Origin: Ctena decussata
Lineage: Eukaryota; Mollusca; Bivalvia; Lucinida; Lucinidae
Assembly (NCBI GenBank): GCA_963989385.1
Contig: OZ022503.1
Location: 52,202,858 to 52,266,857 of the forward strand
DNA: 64,000 bases
Direction of reading: 5' to 3'
Shown here: positions 45,555 through 57,929 of the stretch, one piece after another
Position numbering within the stretch: the stretch's first letter is position 1
Layout: each line of letters opens with the position of its first letter
Program-made: the position numbers and the translations under genes
The notes under the pieces: model-generated
What the model saw: the letters and a program-made list of their open reading frames with translations, nothing else
The model's database searches: none
Told to the model about the DNA's origin: nothing

Positions 45555-45671
45555 GTGTTAATGAAACAGTGATAGGAAAAAGAAGAAGAGGTAGACAGAA
45601 TAAGAGGATGGAAAACAATATTAAGGAGTTTTGCTGCCTCAACTAGGACAGCTGAAGACCAGTCTAGATGG
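45555..45671 (+). mobile_element. LINE 3' fragment, left half
   Basis: Tail sequence of the LINE family (GAAACAGTGATAGGAAAAAG, AACAATATTAAGGAGTTTTG, AACTAGGACAGCTGAAGACC). It stops at AGATGG and continues at 47624 after an insertion. Confidence 0.75.
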
Positions 45672-46309
45672 GAGGCCCTCTCAGGGGTTTTGGGGAGTTG
45701 GGGAGAAAGGACAGTTATTTTCAGGGAGCTGGGGAGCAAGCTCTTAATTTTGGGAGGCTGGGGAGCACTGTCTGTAAGAATGTGATTTTCTAAATTGTTT
45801 TGCGCCCCAAGACCCCCTTTAAACATATAAATAATTAACATCTGTTAACCTACGAATACATTTAGCTGTTCTAGCGACAGTAACATTCTAATTGGCATGT
45901 TCAAACAGACTCCTTGCGTAATTTGACTAAAAACAGGACCTCAATATCCTTTCTAAACATATTCTCTGTTATGAAATTTGGTTTGCAAGAAAGGTATGTG
46001 CAACACATGTTGTGCCTACTTAGAAAGTTAGGGACCCTCTTAATATTGTCTGCTTGCAGAATATTTTACTGTATCAATTAACAGATCATTCCATGCAGAT
46101 CCTATACGTCAAACACAGAAAGTTGTCCTTTTCTCACACAGTTTGTACTTCCCTCCTCTTTGAATCAGATACGTACTACATGACTTGGTAAGACAGATTT
46201 AGAATTAAGGTTAGTGTTTGTAAATCAATTGTTGCAATCAGATCTGAGCTGTCATAGGCATAAAAGCCCCATTGAAAGTCAGCAGAGGCTTCAAGTTCCC
46301 AAAGCAAGC

Positions 46310-46470
46310 AAAATTCTGGTCAAAGCTGCACAAGTAAAGTTCTGGACTAAGTTGCACAAGCAAAGTTCTGGATCAAGTTGCACAAGCAAAGTTCTGGATC
46401 AAGTTGCACAAGCAAAGTTTTGAACTAAGTTGCACAAGCAAAGGAAGCAAAGTTCTGGATAAAGTTGCAC
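46310..46470 (+). repeat. 26 bp minisatellite
   Basis: About five units of AAAGTTCTGGATCAAGTTGC with ACAAGC, the last ones variant. Confidence 0.9.
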
Positions 46471-47149
46471 TAGTAAAAGTATGTTTGCAGAGGCAAATGC
46501 TATACTATTTGACACTTCTGTGCAGAGTTTGCTTTTCAAGCTTCATGGCAGCTGAAGTTTTCATCATTTTGGGTTGCTCTGGTAACTTAGCCAAACAAGC
46601 AATTGCAGTTGGCACAAAAATAGTGACAGGGTCATTTTATTTAGCATTCCCGTTAATGTCAAACAGAACTTATTGCTCCACCAGCTTACAGATGCTACAT
46701 TTCGATTACAAAGGGGCAATATGCCATTTAAAAAAATACAAAGATGGCTGACAGACAATGGACCACAGCCCTATACTGTGAGATTGGTTCAAAAGAGCTA
46801 CCAATTGGCTTAATATTTGTCCCAAAACAGTTGCAGATAACCCGTGCTGCGAAAAGACCTTTTTTGTAAATTTCCTATTAAATAAGGCCAATACGGGCAT
46901 ATAAAAGGTGTATACTTGCTTTCACCTCTTAGTATGCGATTTCTGTCTGCCCAAGAAAGCCCTTTCTTTATGTAAATAAAGCGCAAATATTGTCGCCCTG
47001 ATTAGGGAAACGTACAATATTTCAAAATACAGATTGACAGCCAAACCATGTTTTTCAGTTTGCTGCATTTAAAAAACGTGCAAAATCAACATGTATATAC
47101 AGTGCAGCTAGTCAAGCATTTCGTACAGTAATATTAACTATTCTACATC

Positions 47150-47290
47150 AGTTGACATTGTCTACTCTAGTCTAGTCTATCCATAATCTTGTGAGGTCGT
47201 TGGGGCACCACTGATGACTTTAAAAAAAACTTTCCACCTAGTCCTGTTTTCAGCTGCCCTAGTTGAGTTAGCAGTTAACCTTGACAAAAA
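47150..47290 (-). mobile_element. LINE 3'-terminal fragment
   Basis: Inverse of the family's 3' end: CTAGTCTAGTCTATCCATAA, GTGAGGTCGTTGGGGCACCA, then the AACTAGGGCAGCTG region. It lies within the 1.95 kb element. Confidence 0.75.
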
Positions 47291-47623
47291 CTAAATCCTG
47301 CAGAATTTGCATGAGTAGCAAAAGATAGTTAAAATATGGGCATTCTTTCTTTGGCCTCTGAGTGTATAGTTACTTCACTAGCTAATATCTGACAGAAGTT
47401 TTATGCACTGTAGCTCTGATCAACTGATAAAAAGTGTCGAACATTTTAGGGAGTATGCTTGAATATTTTTTGGGAGCAGGGGAGAGCTGTTATTCTTTTA
47501 GGGATTTTGGAAGCAGGGGCAAAATAATTTTAGGGAGCACGGGAAAACATTTTGAGGGAGCTGGAGAGATTTGTGCATTATTTTAAGGGAGCTAGGGCGC
47601 ACTGACCCCCCTGGTAGGGCCTC

Positions 47624-47695
47624 AGATGGAAAGGGATTGTTGTTAAGTTATCTGTGGTGCCCAAACGACGTCGCAAGGTAATGAGATAGACTAGA
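47624..47695 (+). mobile_element. LINE 3' fragment, right half
   Basis: Resumes the tail of 45555-45671: AGATGGAAAGGGATTGTTGT, GTGGTGCCCAAACGACGTCG and the ACTAGACTAA end. Confidence 0.75.
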
Positions 47696-48237
47696 CTAAT
47701 TAATGGAAGAATTTGTAGAGTTTCAATTTTTATTTTCATCATGGCTCTTTAGATTTATATTTTTGAACAAAGTTTTCATTTACACAGTTTCACAACATGA
47801 AAACTTTCGTAAACATTTTAATAGTAAAAGTGCATGAAATTAACCACAAAAACGAATACCCATATATACAAGTATACAGATATTTCAGTCAGTTGACCTT
47901 TTATATCAGCCATTATGTATATTATTTTCTATATTTGGTCGTGCTCTAAGTTTTGGCTTTGGTTGCCGCCTTAGTGTAGCTGGACAGACTTCAAAGTCAA
48001 CATCAATGGTGGTTAGCTATTGAAGTAAATAAATTTCACTTTGTTCTTTTCTACTATTGTTGCGCATAGGTATTCCGGGCCTTTGTGTTTAACACCTCTG
48101 GCTTCTTCTTCCAGCGCAATTGGATGGATGTGCTTTGTAACTTCGGTTATTTTCTGTGTCACCGCATTTATGGATTCCCCAGGCCAGAAGGGTCCAAAGT
48201 TATCGATTGTTGAATGTAATTGGTAGGGTTTACTTAC

Positions 48238-48291
48238 TGCCTAGTTCTGCAGTCGTTGACTTTGTTGCTGTAGTAGTCGAAGTAATTAGTA
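48238..48291 (-). CDS. Thr-rich stalk exon of the EGF membrane protein
   Basis: Acceptor TATTACAG, donor GTAAGT, phase 1 at both ends, 54 bp. LITSTTTATKSTTAELG: a short, probably O-glycosylated spacer between the EGF domains and the membrane. Confidence 0.75.
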
Positions 48292-48499
48292 CTGTAATAG
48301 AGAGAAAGAAACACTTGCGTTTCATTGTCGCTTAACGACTATTTTAGCTGCTTCGTAGATCGAAAATATTCTGACTAAACGAACCCCTTGGAAGCACCAG
48401 AAGCAGCAGTCTCCGTTCATTTGCAAACTGTTAAGGAACACTCTGAATTCATACAAAATATTCTGAAGTCGATGTCATTAAAATGGTAGAATATCTCAT

Positions 48500-49125
48500 C
48501 GACAACATTTACGTGGGGGTTCAATGTGGCATTCCAATGGGCACTCGCTGCACCTCCTTACCGATTTATTTCTTTACGGGTATGAGGGAGGGGGGGGGGT
48601 TCATACGGGGCAACATAAAACCAGGTAGAAAACCAACTTCACCCACAGGTACATAGATGATTGATGTCCTATCTTTGAATATTTCAAAGATTTCGGACTT
48701 CACTGACCTCATCTATCCACGTGAAATTAAGGACACAATAGAGCCAAGTTCATCTGCCTCATACTTAGATTGCTATCTCCATTTTGACAAGGGAAAGCGG
48801 GTTAATAGGCTTTATGGCAAGAGGCACAACTTCCATTTTGCCATAGTTAAATCTCCATTTATGAGTATTAATATTCCTTCGACACCAGCAAACGGAGCTT
48901 GTATCTCTCAGTTAGTCCGCCTTGCTATGTTTCAACTATCAAGACTTGGTTGACACAGGTAAGCTACACACCAGCAAATTGTTTTCACAGACTTGCCCAT
49001 ACGATGGATGCATTATCGCAGAGCGAAGCTTGTGTCAACTCTTAAAACATTCCATAAGAGAGACACCATGACCGCGTTGATCCCTACAATGTGGGTGTTG
49101 TCAATTTATTTCTGACTCGATGTCC
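48500..49125 (+). mobile_element. Reverse-transcriptase-like fragment (GIPMGT / YIDDV type)
   Basis: In shifting frames: MVEYLIDNIYV, VQCGIPMGT (48513-48545), IDVLSLNISKISDFTDLIYP (48657-48720), EIKDTIE, ASYLDCYLHFDKGKR, RHNFHFAIVKSPFMSINIP, GACISQLVR, and later KLVSTLKTFHKR. This RT family is widespread in animal genomes. I cannot assign its class securely. Degenerate. Confidence 0.75.
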
Positions 49126-49251
49126 ACGGGCGAAACATGGAATTGCTTTCATTTACCGGACTTTCATTTTCACTGACTTGTCCATACGATACACAGACAC
49201 GGTGGATGTATTATACTATGCATGTGATGCGTACTACTTTCCAGCACCAGG

Positions 49252-49397
49252 CCCCGAGGTTATAAAACTTGAGTACATTCTCAAACTCAAAATCAAGCAC
49301 ATTGATTGGCTGCTTCCGAGCACATACTCGGAAGCAGCCAACCAGTGTGCTTTAGTTTGAGTTTGAGATTATGCTCAAGTTTTATAACCTCGAACCC
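49252..49397. repeat. Palindromic MITE, 150 bp (family C, copy 3)
   Basis: Same plan as 19747-19902: GAGGTTATAAAACTTGAG at the edges and CTTCCGAGCACATACTCGGA at the centre. Confidence 0.9.
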
Positions 49398-49597
49398 AGA
49401 TCACACACTTCTTTTTTCCTAGGTGGGGCGGGTGGGTGGGGTGCGAGGTCCATGTCTGTGTGTGTATCTAAACATTTCAGATTTGTCACTGGTTTTATAG
49501 TTCATAAGTTCTGACTTATGAGTTCAGTACCTAAACCGTTACTACTAAATATAATAATAGACGTAGAACTGAAAATGGTTAGTTTTAATAATGTCAC

Positions 49598-49627
49598 CTT
49601 CCTTGAGCTCAGAAGTTTCTTTCATAC
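49598..49627 (-). CDS. Candidate 30 bp micro-exon of the EGF membrane protein
   Basis: Minus strand: polypyrimidine-T tract and TTTTTAG acceptor, GTGACA donor, phase 1 at both ends, encoding GMKETSELKE. It lies between the last EGF exon and the stalk exon and keeps the frame, but short matches like this arise by chance. Confidence 0.3.
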
Positions 49628-50158
49628 CTAAAAACAAAAACAAATTTGCTACAAGGGGAACACATTAAGTGCCCATCGGAATACCTACAATTTGACTGTA
49701 TAACTGAGTTCCAAATCTGATGTAAGTATTGTTCAGAAGAAAGCTTAGAGCAGAGCATATTAGACCGTTTTGGAAGACCATAACAAATACCGTTTTTGTT
49801 CTTCAGTTATGAAAATATATCATTACTAACAAGGTACAGGGATCTTCCTCTTTGAAAAATTCTTTCAACAAATCAATAAGTTTTCTTAGGTTTTGTAATG
49901 TTCAGTGCAGCTCACAACCTCAAGCACCGATATGAACAATCCTCTAGTTTCAGTATAGGTCTAATTCCAACGGAATTACAAAAGCTTTGCCGTTTATGCA
50001 GGGATTTCCGAGGTAGTGCCGTTTGGAACCATGCGAGAGCTCCAAGCGCATTATATAATAACACATACGCAAGTGCAATATTTCACTAACGTGACATCAT
50101 CAAAGCTAATTAGATCCTTGTTAATGGTTAGTTTTGAGAGTACATGATAAAAGCTTAC

Positions 50159-50269
50159 CTTGACACAAATCACCTGTAAAACCCGTTACACAATTACAGG
50201 TGAAAGAATTAAGTCCATCTTCACAAGTACCACCGTTCTTACAGTTGATACCAGCACAATCATCTATAT
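50159..50269 (-). CDS. EGF-like domain exon 5 (membrane-proximal)
   Basis: 111 bp, acceptor TTTCAG, donor GTAAGC, phase 1-1. DIDDCAGINCKNGGTCEDGL then NSFTCNCVTGFTGDLCQ: six Cys, the D-I-D/E-C start and the N-S-F/Y-x-C hydroxylation-type site of calcium-binding EGF domains. Confidence 0.92.
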
Positions 50270-51181
50270 CTGAAACAAACACTTCTGATAATGAGTCTTT
50301 GTCTACAAATCCAGTGTGAATTTATCAAGGTCTCCGAATAGGTGAATTTGTGCTTAAGGGTTTATGGTGTTTTATGTGTAATTTCAAGTTACTGGCAAAC
50401 TGGTATACAGTAGTATGAGTACCGTCAATAGTGGCCTTGTAATTGAAGTTTGCCAGTGGAAATGTGTTCGAATTTTCAATATGCATTTTTTAAAGGAGAG
50501 CTTCTTTCATCCCTTGTCAAAGCGATCACTTCTGTGTCTGCAGGAAATGCGTATTTGTAAAATGTCAAAATCGCTTTATATGATAGTAAAAAGCTATCAA
50601 ATACATGTATCAGCTGGTTTTCAACTTCCGTGGTCATTTTTAATATACATGTATACAGTTATTGATGTAATATATCTTTGACTAGCAAACCATTGCTTCA
50701 CAAATACTTGAAGCAAGGTCTAATAAAAAGATATAATAGACTTAATATTAGCCGCTGTCATCCAATAATCTTGTGTATACTTATTCGAGAATACGATTTA
50801 AAAACAACAACAAACACAACCTTATAAAAGTTGAAAGGTTTCATTCGAAAGTTAATCAGTTACTCTACATATCATCTCCAACCAGCTTACCAAATTGCAA
50901 GTCCTTAACTAAATTTTTTTCAAGATATCTTGCTGACAAGTTACAAATTTTCGAAGGGCAATAACTCTAAAAAGTTGGAAGATATGCATTCAAAAGTCAA
51001 TCATTTAATTCACTTATCACCTCCAATTAGTTGACCCAGTTTCAATGCCCTAGCTCAAATACTTTTCAAGATATCTTCCTGACAAGTGTAAAGTGCAGAT
51101 ATTTCAAAGGGCCATAATTTCAAACAAATAACACTTTTTCGAAGTTAGTATCATAAAAACATGTAGGTAATCTAAGCTTAC

Positions 51182-51295
51182 TTTGTTGACAGAAAGTCCC
51201 TGCATAGCCAGTCTTGCACACGCATGTAAACGAGTTGACTCCATCGTCGCAGGTGCCGTCATTCTGACACACAACACCATCACATTCATCTATGT
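51182..51295 (-). CDS. EGF-like domain exon 4
   Basis: 114 bp, acceptor TCTATAG, donor GTAAGC, phase 1-1. [20 protein letters not shown] then [18 protein letters not shown]: complete six-Cys calcium-binding EGF. Confidence 0.92.
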
Positions 51296-52447
51296 CTATA
51301 AATATATACAGTAAATAATCTGTGATGCATTTAAGGTGTATGGGTAAATAGCTACGTTCTTCCGTCATTTTACACAGGGAAAAATCTTTTACGATATCTT
51401 CAGGCTGTTTGCTTCCATGGACGATGAAGCTATTCCTATATGGGGGAGGGTCGAGTAACTTCGGACAGCGGGTAAATTCGGACACTGACATTGTTTCGTT
51501 TATATGTCAGTTGTTTGGAACTTAAACAAAAATTAACTGGCCAAAGAGAGAAAATCCTGATGAGACGGCTCATTATCATCTGGATTTTCACTGTTTGCAA
51601 TTATATGTCCGAATTAAACCGCCTGTCTGAAGTTACCCGACTCTCCCCTGGGTGTTTCTCTTGAAAGAAAGGATTATCTCCTGTGGAAGCGAATTCTTCC
51701 TTCACGAGAAGCTTTCAATGAAATAGGAGAAAATTGCTATTGGATCAGAATTACCTTCCCTGAAAGTGTGCCCAAGAGGATGTATAAACACAGCTTGACA
51801 ATGAAAAGTGGTTGTCATTTTATCAGTGTGAGGACTCTCCGGCAAAATTTATAAGTTTCATTTTGTGACCAATAAAATAAAGTCACGTATGGATTATATA
51901 ATTTTCATGGCATTTCTTTTCAGCTGATGAAACCAATATCTATTTCACCAACTGCAAAATAATTGCAAGTTGAAAACCTTGACTATTTGACTATTCGATC
52001 ATATGAATCAGCTGTCCGCTGTCAAACATTTGGTGTAAGCAACTACACGTACAAAAATGCATTTAACAACAAGCAAATAACACAACTACACAAGGCAAGA
52101 GGACCAGATTGCATGCTGATGGCTTCTATGGCTCTTCTTATAATCATAATAAATTGTCTAGCATTTACCCACTGAACACATGACGATGGCACAACGTCTA
52201 CCCTAATTTTGGACAACGTTGGGTAGACGTTGTACCAAACGTTGTACCAACGTCACATCTTGAACGTTTGGAAAATCTTGATTAGACGTAGTACCAATGC
52301 CACATAATCACTGGGTAGACTTGTGTTAGAACAACGTCTTTCCAACGTTTTCCATACGTCATAGACGTTTGGACAATGTTAGATAGATATTGTAGCAAAG
52401 TCGCGTGTTCACTGGGTAGACTCTACACATTATAACAAAGTTCTTAC
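51296..52447 (-). other. Intron of the EGF gene; repeat island
   Basis: 52165-52420 has CACTGAACACATGACG, GTAGACGTTGTACCAAACG and GTACCAACGTC palindromic repeats similar in style to the CCCAGC-ended islands. Near 51405 a GTTTGCTTCCATGGACGA dispersed repeat and near 51555-51600 an inverted GATGAGACGGCTCATTATCAT segment. Confidence 0.55.
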
Positions 52448-52561
52448 TTTGTTCACAGTGGTCTCCTGTGTAACCCGCCACACACTGACAGGTATAGGAA
52501 TTGACCCCATCAACACAAGCTCCACCATTAGAACATGTGATACCAGCACAGTCATCTATAT
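52448..52561 (-). CDS. EGF-like domain exon 3
   Basis: 114 bp, acceptor ATTAAAG, donor GTAAGA, phase 1-1. DIDDCAGITCSNGGACVDGV then NSYTCQCVAGYTGDHCEQ. Confidence 0.92.
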
Positions 52562-54129
52562 CTTTAATGAAAACAAGAGTCACCACATCTTAAATTTTGT
52601 GAAACGTCCATCCAAACGCCGATACATGAATGTTTCAGTTTATTTTGATGGTCCTCTGGGACGGTTGAGCTTATAAACGATTTAGAACAGGATTTACAGG
52701 CATTGCTTGGAAAGGAGACCATTTTGGGAATCAGTATTTGCTTCCGTTGACGAAAAGCCCTAGCTACATGCACCAAGAAGTCAAGTCTTAAAAGAAAGAT
52801 TTTCCCCCTTGGGAGCAAATCCTATCCTTAAAGGATTACTTCTTCAGAGGAGAGAATCAAAAATGAAAATGGACACAGTCGCTTCCCTGAAAATGTGTTT
52901 ATTCATCTGAAGCGTGTCTGTGAGGCGAGACGTATCTTTCTGTCCAGAATAAACATTGATGATGATTTTCTTGAGAAACTTCAGGGTGTAAAAGCAATTA
53001 TATATACCAAACAAAAAAAGAAACGCAAACAGTAGTATTTTGGTATTTTCTTGAAAATTACGAATAATTTAAGAAAATAATTCATACAGTGTTAGAGGTA
53101 GCCAAATGGACAGTTTAACCCGAACACTTCATAAAATTGTGTCAATTCAGTACTTTGTGACGAGTCTCTGAACAGGGCAGGGGTCAGATTTCAAAATCAC
53201 TGTTTTCAACAAAAGATGTGACCTCCCTAGGTTCGTATTCACGCCGTACATCTTCCGCGCATCAAACTGATGATAGTCTAAATCGAATTCTGAGGAATCG
53301 CATTACATTCTTGACGTAAAACAGCGACCATTTGCTGACGTGTTCTGGCGCTTAAAACAAACAAAACTCACTAACAATATCCAGATACACATGTTTACTC
53401 TACAGTCCATGCAGACAGTAAGCTTGAACTAACGCATGGAAATCATTGTCAACGATTTTAAATGCTTATTTTTCATGCATATGGAAGATACCCCATGATA
53501 AAGTTTGAACAAGATTTAATTAAAAATACGGATTTATAGACATTTTCAAATCATGCTATAAAAGGTAAATTAAACGGGAAAATCTTCCTGTGTGAGTTTC
53601 TTTTTTTGTCTGGTATATATTTGACAAAAACAATGAGTGACGGACAGTGCACGTGCAGTATTTTGAATACAAACTGAATCTGTTATTTCCAAATTTTGGA
53701 TACTCAACATGTATTTACTTAAAACGATCCGTATATGTCAAATTAATTGAACTGTTTGTCTACTATACACTTCTATCCGCCCTGTTGTTTGCCCTCGTGA
53801 GCAGTTTTAGCATGTCGTGAGTCGGGTTTTTTCGAGGGAAATAGCTAAATTTACTAATGGAGGCCTGGTTGACTTTTCTGTCCTTATAAATTGGGTACAT
53901 CTGTTTATGTTATCAGAGATGTGTGGGTTAGTTTATTTTTATCATTTTGTCAATTTAAAGGAGAAATTTCCATTTTTCTTATGGAAATTGTGTAGATGCT
54001 GATCAGACGCCGCAGTTCGTGGCGTCTGATCCGGGTCTGCGCTGTTTGCCAAGGTCCGTTTTAAGGGACACCAGACCTAATTGGTTTAAAGTGAGATAGT
54101 GGTTGAAATTCATAACAAGAGGATCAATG
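52562..54129 (-). other. Intron, no exon seen
   Basis: Contains a GATCAGACGCCGC dispersed palindromic repeat at 53985-54050 and a TTTGCTTCCGTTGACGA repeat near 52738. Nothing else recognised. Confidence 0.5.
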
Positions 54130-54974
54130 GTCCTGTAGCTCACCTGAGCTCCTACTGTCAACAAACACATTTTGTCTCTTCACTCATTTGTTACAAACCT
54201 TAAACCAGTGGTTGTAGAAGAGTGCAGATTTTGACATCAAACAACTCCAATACAGCTGTGAAGTTATACTGGTTACAAAACTGGTTAATAAAGGGGGTCA
54301 CTAGAGCACCTTGTCATAAATTACATAGAAATAAACATTCTGAACAAAGATTGGATCAAAACTGTGCCCTGTAGAGTCTACTCAAGATTTTTCTCATATC
54401 TGATTTAGTGACCTACTTTTTGAACAGACATGACCCACGTACAAACCTGTCCTAGATTTCATAAAAATAAACAGTCTGAATATGTTTCATGAATTGGATA
54501 AAAACAGTGCCCTCTAGAGTATACACAAGATTTCCTAAGATTTTCTAAGATTTGACATAGTGACCTAATTTTTTACCTGCATCGCTTTCATCTGAATAGC
54601 ACCGCTATTTACACCTAGGGCTTCTACGTGTACATGGATAAACAGTAACGGTACGTGTACATGTGGTAAACGTTTACAAAATTTACATATCGTTTAACCA
54701 AACTTGAACACATGGTAGACCGCCAACAAAGTGAAATATCTTAGAGTCGTCAGTAGTAGTCTATGTTTATGTACTTGACAGCGTCCTCGGAAACATCTAA
54801 ATCTTAATACTCTCAATTCTGCGTGTTCTTATGCAAACCAATATCAAGTACATATTATACGAGGATATTGTTTCATCATAATCCGCCACTAGTTTTAGAC
54901 TTTGCTGATCAAAGACAAAGGAAACTTAGCAGACAGCACATGCGGTGTAACTGAAAATTTCAGCCTACCTGTTT

Positions 54975-56000
54975 GTCACAGAATAAGCTTACCGGGAAAG
55001 TAAGATAATTGCACTGACAGTAAAAATAGTCTCTGTGACCTTGACCTTAGCCATAGAATGCTGAAATGAGAACTTGTCAAAGATAATGTCATACTAAACA
55101 TTTGTGCGAAGTAAAATGAAAATTGGTCCACAAATGAAAGCACTAGAGCGACGACAAAGTTTTTCTAAAAATAGCCACTGTGACCTTGACCTTAGAACGC
55201 TGAAAAGCAAACTTATTCAAGATATTGTCATACTAAACATTTGTGCGAAGTTAAATCAAAATCGGTCCATAAATGGAGTCGCCAGAGCGATGACAAAGGT
55301 TTTCTCAAAATAGCAACTGTGACCTTGACCTCAGAACGCTCAAACACAAACTTGTTCAAGATATTGTCATACTTAACACATGTGTAATCGGTCCATAAAT
55401 GAAGTTGCCAGAGCGATGACAAAGTTTTTTTAAAAATAGCAACTGTGACCTTGACCTTAGAACGCTGAAACCCAAACTTGTTCAAGATACTGTGATACTA
55501 AATACCTGTGTGAAGTTAAATCAAAATCTGTCCGTTAATGAAGGCGCTAGAGTGATGACAAAGTTTGTCTAAAAATAGCCACTGTGACCTTGACCTTGAC
55601 CCAGAATGCTGAAATGCAAACTTGCCCAAGATATTGCCGTACTTATCACTTGTGTGGAGTTAAATCGAAATTGGTCCATAAATGGAGGCACTAGAGCGAT
55701 GACAAAGTTTTTCTAAAAATAGCCACTGTGACCTTGACATTGACCTTAGAACACTGAAACCCGAGCTTGTTTAAGATATTGTCATACTAAACATTTGTGT
55801 GAAGTTTTAATCAAAATCAGTCTATAAATGAAGGTGCTAGAGCGATGACAAAGTTTTTCTAAAAATAGCCTCTGTGGCCTTGACCTTGACCCCAGAAGGC
55901 TGAAAGGCAAACCTGTCCAAGATATTGTCATACTTATTACTTGTGTGAAATTAAATCGAATTCGATCCACAAATCAAGGCGCTAGAGCGATTTCAAAGTC
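54975..56000 (-). repeat. Satellite of about 155-165 bp units
   Basis: About seven units of GTGACCTTGACCTTAGAACG, CTTGTTCAAGATATTGTCAT, GTGTGAAGTTAAATCAAAAT and GAGCGATGACAAAGTTTTTC. Open frames in it are by-products. Confidence 0.92.
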
Positions 56001-56860
56001 TATGGGAAAATATGTATCGCTCAAGGGCAAGTAACTCTGAAAAGGATGATGCAACCTGGCCCAAATTCGAACTGGTCCAAGATGTTTTGGCTGTCCTAAA
56101 TACCTGCAAGTTACAAGAAGTTGCGATCAAAAATGAAGAAGCTAGGGCCCGGACAATATTTTCCCCATTATATATTTCATCGCTCAAGGGCAAGTTACTC
56201 TGAAAAGAATGATCCAACCTGGCTCAAATTTGAACTGGTCCGAGATGTTTTAGCTGTCCTGATTACCTGTAAGTTACAAGAAGTTGCGACCAAAAATGAT
56301 GAAGCTAGGGCCCGGACAACATTTTCCCCATTATAAGTCATTGAGAAAATATTTTATCGCTCAAGAGCAAGTAACTCTGAAAAAAATGATCCAACCTGGC
56401 CCAAATTCGAACTGGTCCGAGATGTTTTGACTGTCCTGGATACCTGCAAGTTACAAGAAGTTGCGATCAAAAATGAAGAAGCTAGGGCCCGGACAATATT
56501 TTCCCCATTATATATTTTATCGCTCAAGGGCAAGTAACTCTAAAAAGAATGATCCAACCTGGCTCAAATTCGAATTGGTCCGAGATGTTTTAGTTGTCCT
56601 GATTACCTGCAAGTTACAAGAAGTTGCGATCAAAAATGATGAAGCTAGGGCCCGGACAACATTTTCCCCATTATAAGTCAATGGGAAAATATTTTATCGC
56701 TCAAGGGCAAGTAACTCTGAAAAAAATGATCCAATCTGGCCCAAATTTGAACTGGTCCAAGATGTTTCAACTGTCCTGGATACCTGCAAGTTACAAGAAG
56801 TTGCGATCAAAAATGAAGAAGCTAGAGCCCGGACAACATTTTCCCCATTATAAGTCTATG
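56001..56860 (+). repeat. Satellite of about 165-180 bp units
   Basis: Five units of TCGCTCAAGGGCAAGTAACT, AACCTGGCCCAAATTCGAAC, TGCAAGTTACAAGAAGTTGC and GCTAGGGCCCGGACAATATT. Similar frames recur in each unit because of repetition. Confidence 0.92.
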
Positions 56861-57090
56861 GGACCTTTTTGTTGTCATGGTAACCACAGTTTTAAACCAA
56901 TCTGTCCCAAAACTATATGCAATCAATCCCCTACCCAAATTATGCTACACATAAAATATGATCAAGATTGGCCAGCCACTTTAGCAGATATTAATGTTTA
57001 AAAGTGTGGACGGACGACGGACGCCGGACGACGGACCAAGCCTATACTGTTAGCTCACCTTGTGAGCCTTCGGCTCAGGTGAGCTAACAA

Positions 57091-57760
57091 AAACAGATAC
57101 AGAAAACATAAGCATATATCACAAGAACCACTTAGCCAAAAGCTGTAAAACCAAATTGGAAATGTTGGAATGTTGCAGATCACCAACTGCAGCCTTGAAT
57201 ACCTCGAGGTTCACGAGGCTGCAGTTGCTTCTAGGAGGCATTTTCTAATTATTTACATTTGAAGTGCATATGGTGTTTTAAAAGTATGATTATTTGCTGC
57301 CTTTCCATACTAAATTATAAATGTAATCTAAGTGTCACAATAGGCTACCCTGTTGAAATCAGTTGCAGCGTAGCTCAGTGTTGGGAATCATAATATTTTG
57401 TTTTCTGCCATCAATGCGCCGCTTGCCAACCATGACAAAAGGATTTCTTTCAATTGTTAATAGGAAAGGGAATATTCGTACAGGATATTGGCATTAACGC
57501 CTGATAGAAAAGACAAAGACTTAAACTGTCAAAACAATCACTATTTTTTCTAAATATGTCAGCCGATGCCACCTTCTAAAGCCTGGCATCAATAGATTTG
57601 TGAGATGCAAATCTTCTGAGACAAAGCTGTTAACGTGATTAAGAAGTCCAACAAAGGCCAAGATGTTCCACATCAAAAGTAAACATTTTACGACAGTTTT
57701 TTTTTTCATTATTCTTCCTTAGAAACGAACTACTTCCATAAATAACTGAGAAACACTTAC
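57091..57760 (-). other. Intron, no exon seen
   Basis: An inverted pair CAACTGCAGCCTTG (57184) and CGAGGCTGCAGTTGC (57217) flanks CTCGAGG. No coding signal. Confidence 0.5.
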
Positions 57761-57874
57761 TGTCTTCGCAGAAGGATCCTGCAAAGCCATCCAGACACTG
57801 ACAGCTGTAGGAATTGACACCATCTTGACAGCTTCCACCATTTTTACATGTGATACCAGCACAGTCGTCTACAT
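57761..57874 (-). CDS. EGF-like domain exon 2
   Basis: 114 bp, acceptor CTTGTAG, donor GTAAGT, phase 1-1. DVDDCAGITCKNGGSCQDGV then NSYSCQCLDGFAGSFCED. Confidence 0.92.
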
Positions 57875-57929
57875 CTACAAGAGACCATTTGGTTCTGATA
57901 ATGCATGGACTTCGATTGGTAAAGAAAAT

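Larger units (their letters stand above)
45672..47623. mobile_element. 1.95 kb DNA element with GAGGCCCT ends and 6 bp target duplication
   Basis: Ends GAGGCCCTCTCAGGGG and inverse GAGGCCCTACCAGGGG, flanked by AGATGG (45666-45671 and 47624-47629), splitting a LINE tail at AGATGG-AAAGGG. Near both ends a motif like TTTTAGGGAGCTGGGGAG is repeated four to six times. No transposase. A 6 bp duplication is uncommon (reported for Dada elements); assignment left open. Contains a 26 bp minisatellite and another LINE tail. Confidence 0.75.
54130..57090. mobile_element. 3 kb block with GTTAGCTCACCTGAGCC ends enclosing two satellites
   Basis: Left TGTAGCTCACCTGAGCTCC (54138) and right inverse GTTAGCTCACCTGAGCCG (ending near 57088) bound two unrelated tandem arrays. 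The right end also has GACGGACGACGGACGCCGGA and a hairpin around GTGAGCCTTCGGCTCA. No transposase; probably a non-autonomous element whose satellites expanded. Confidence 0.65.

Noticed and set aside
55104..57001. Several open frames in the 55-57 kb block
   Set aside because: The same peptides recur in each satellite unit and frames differ between units; coding is an artefact of repetition.
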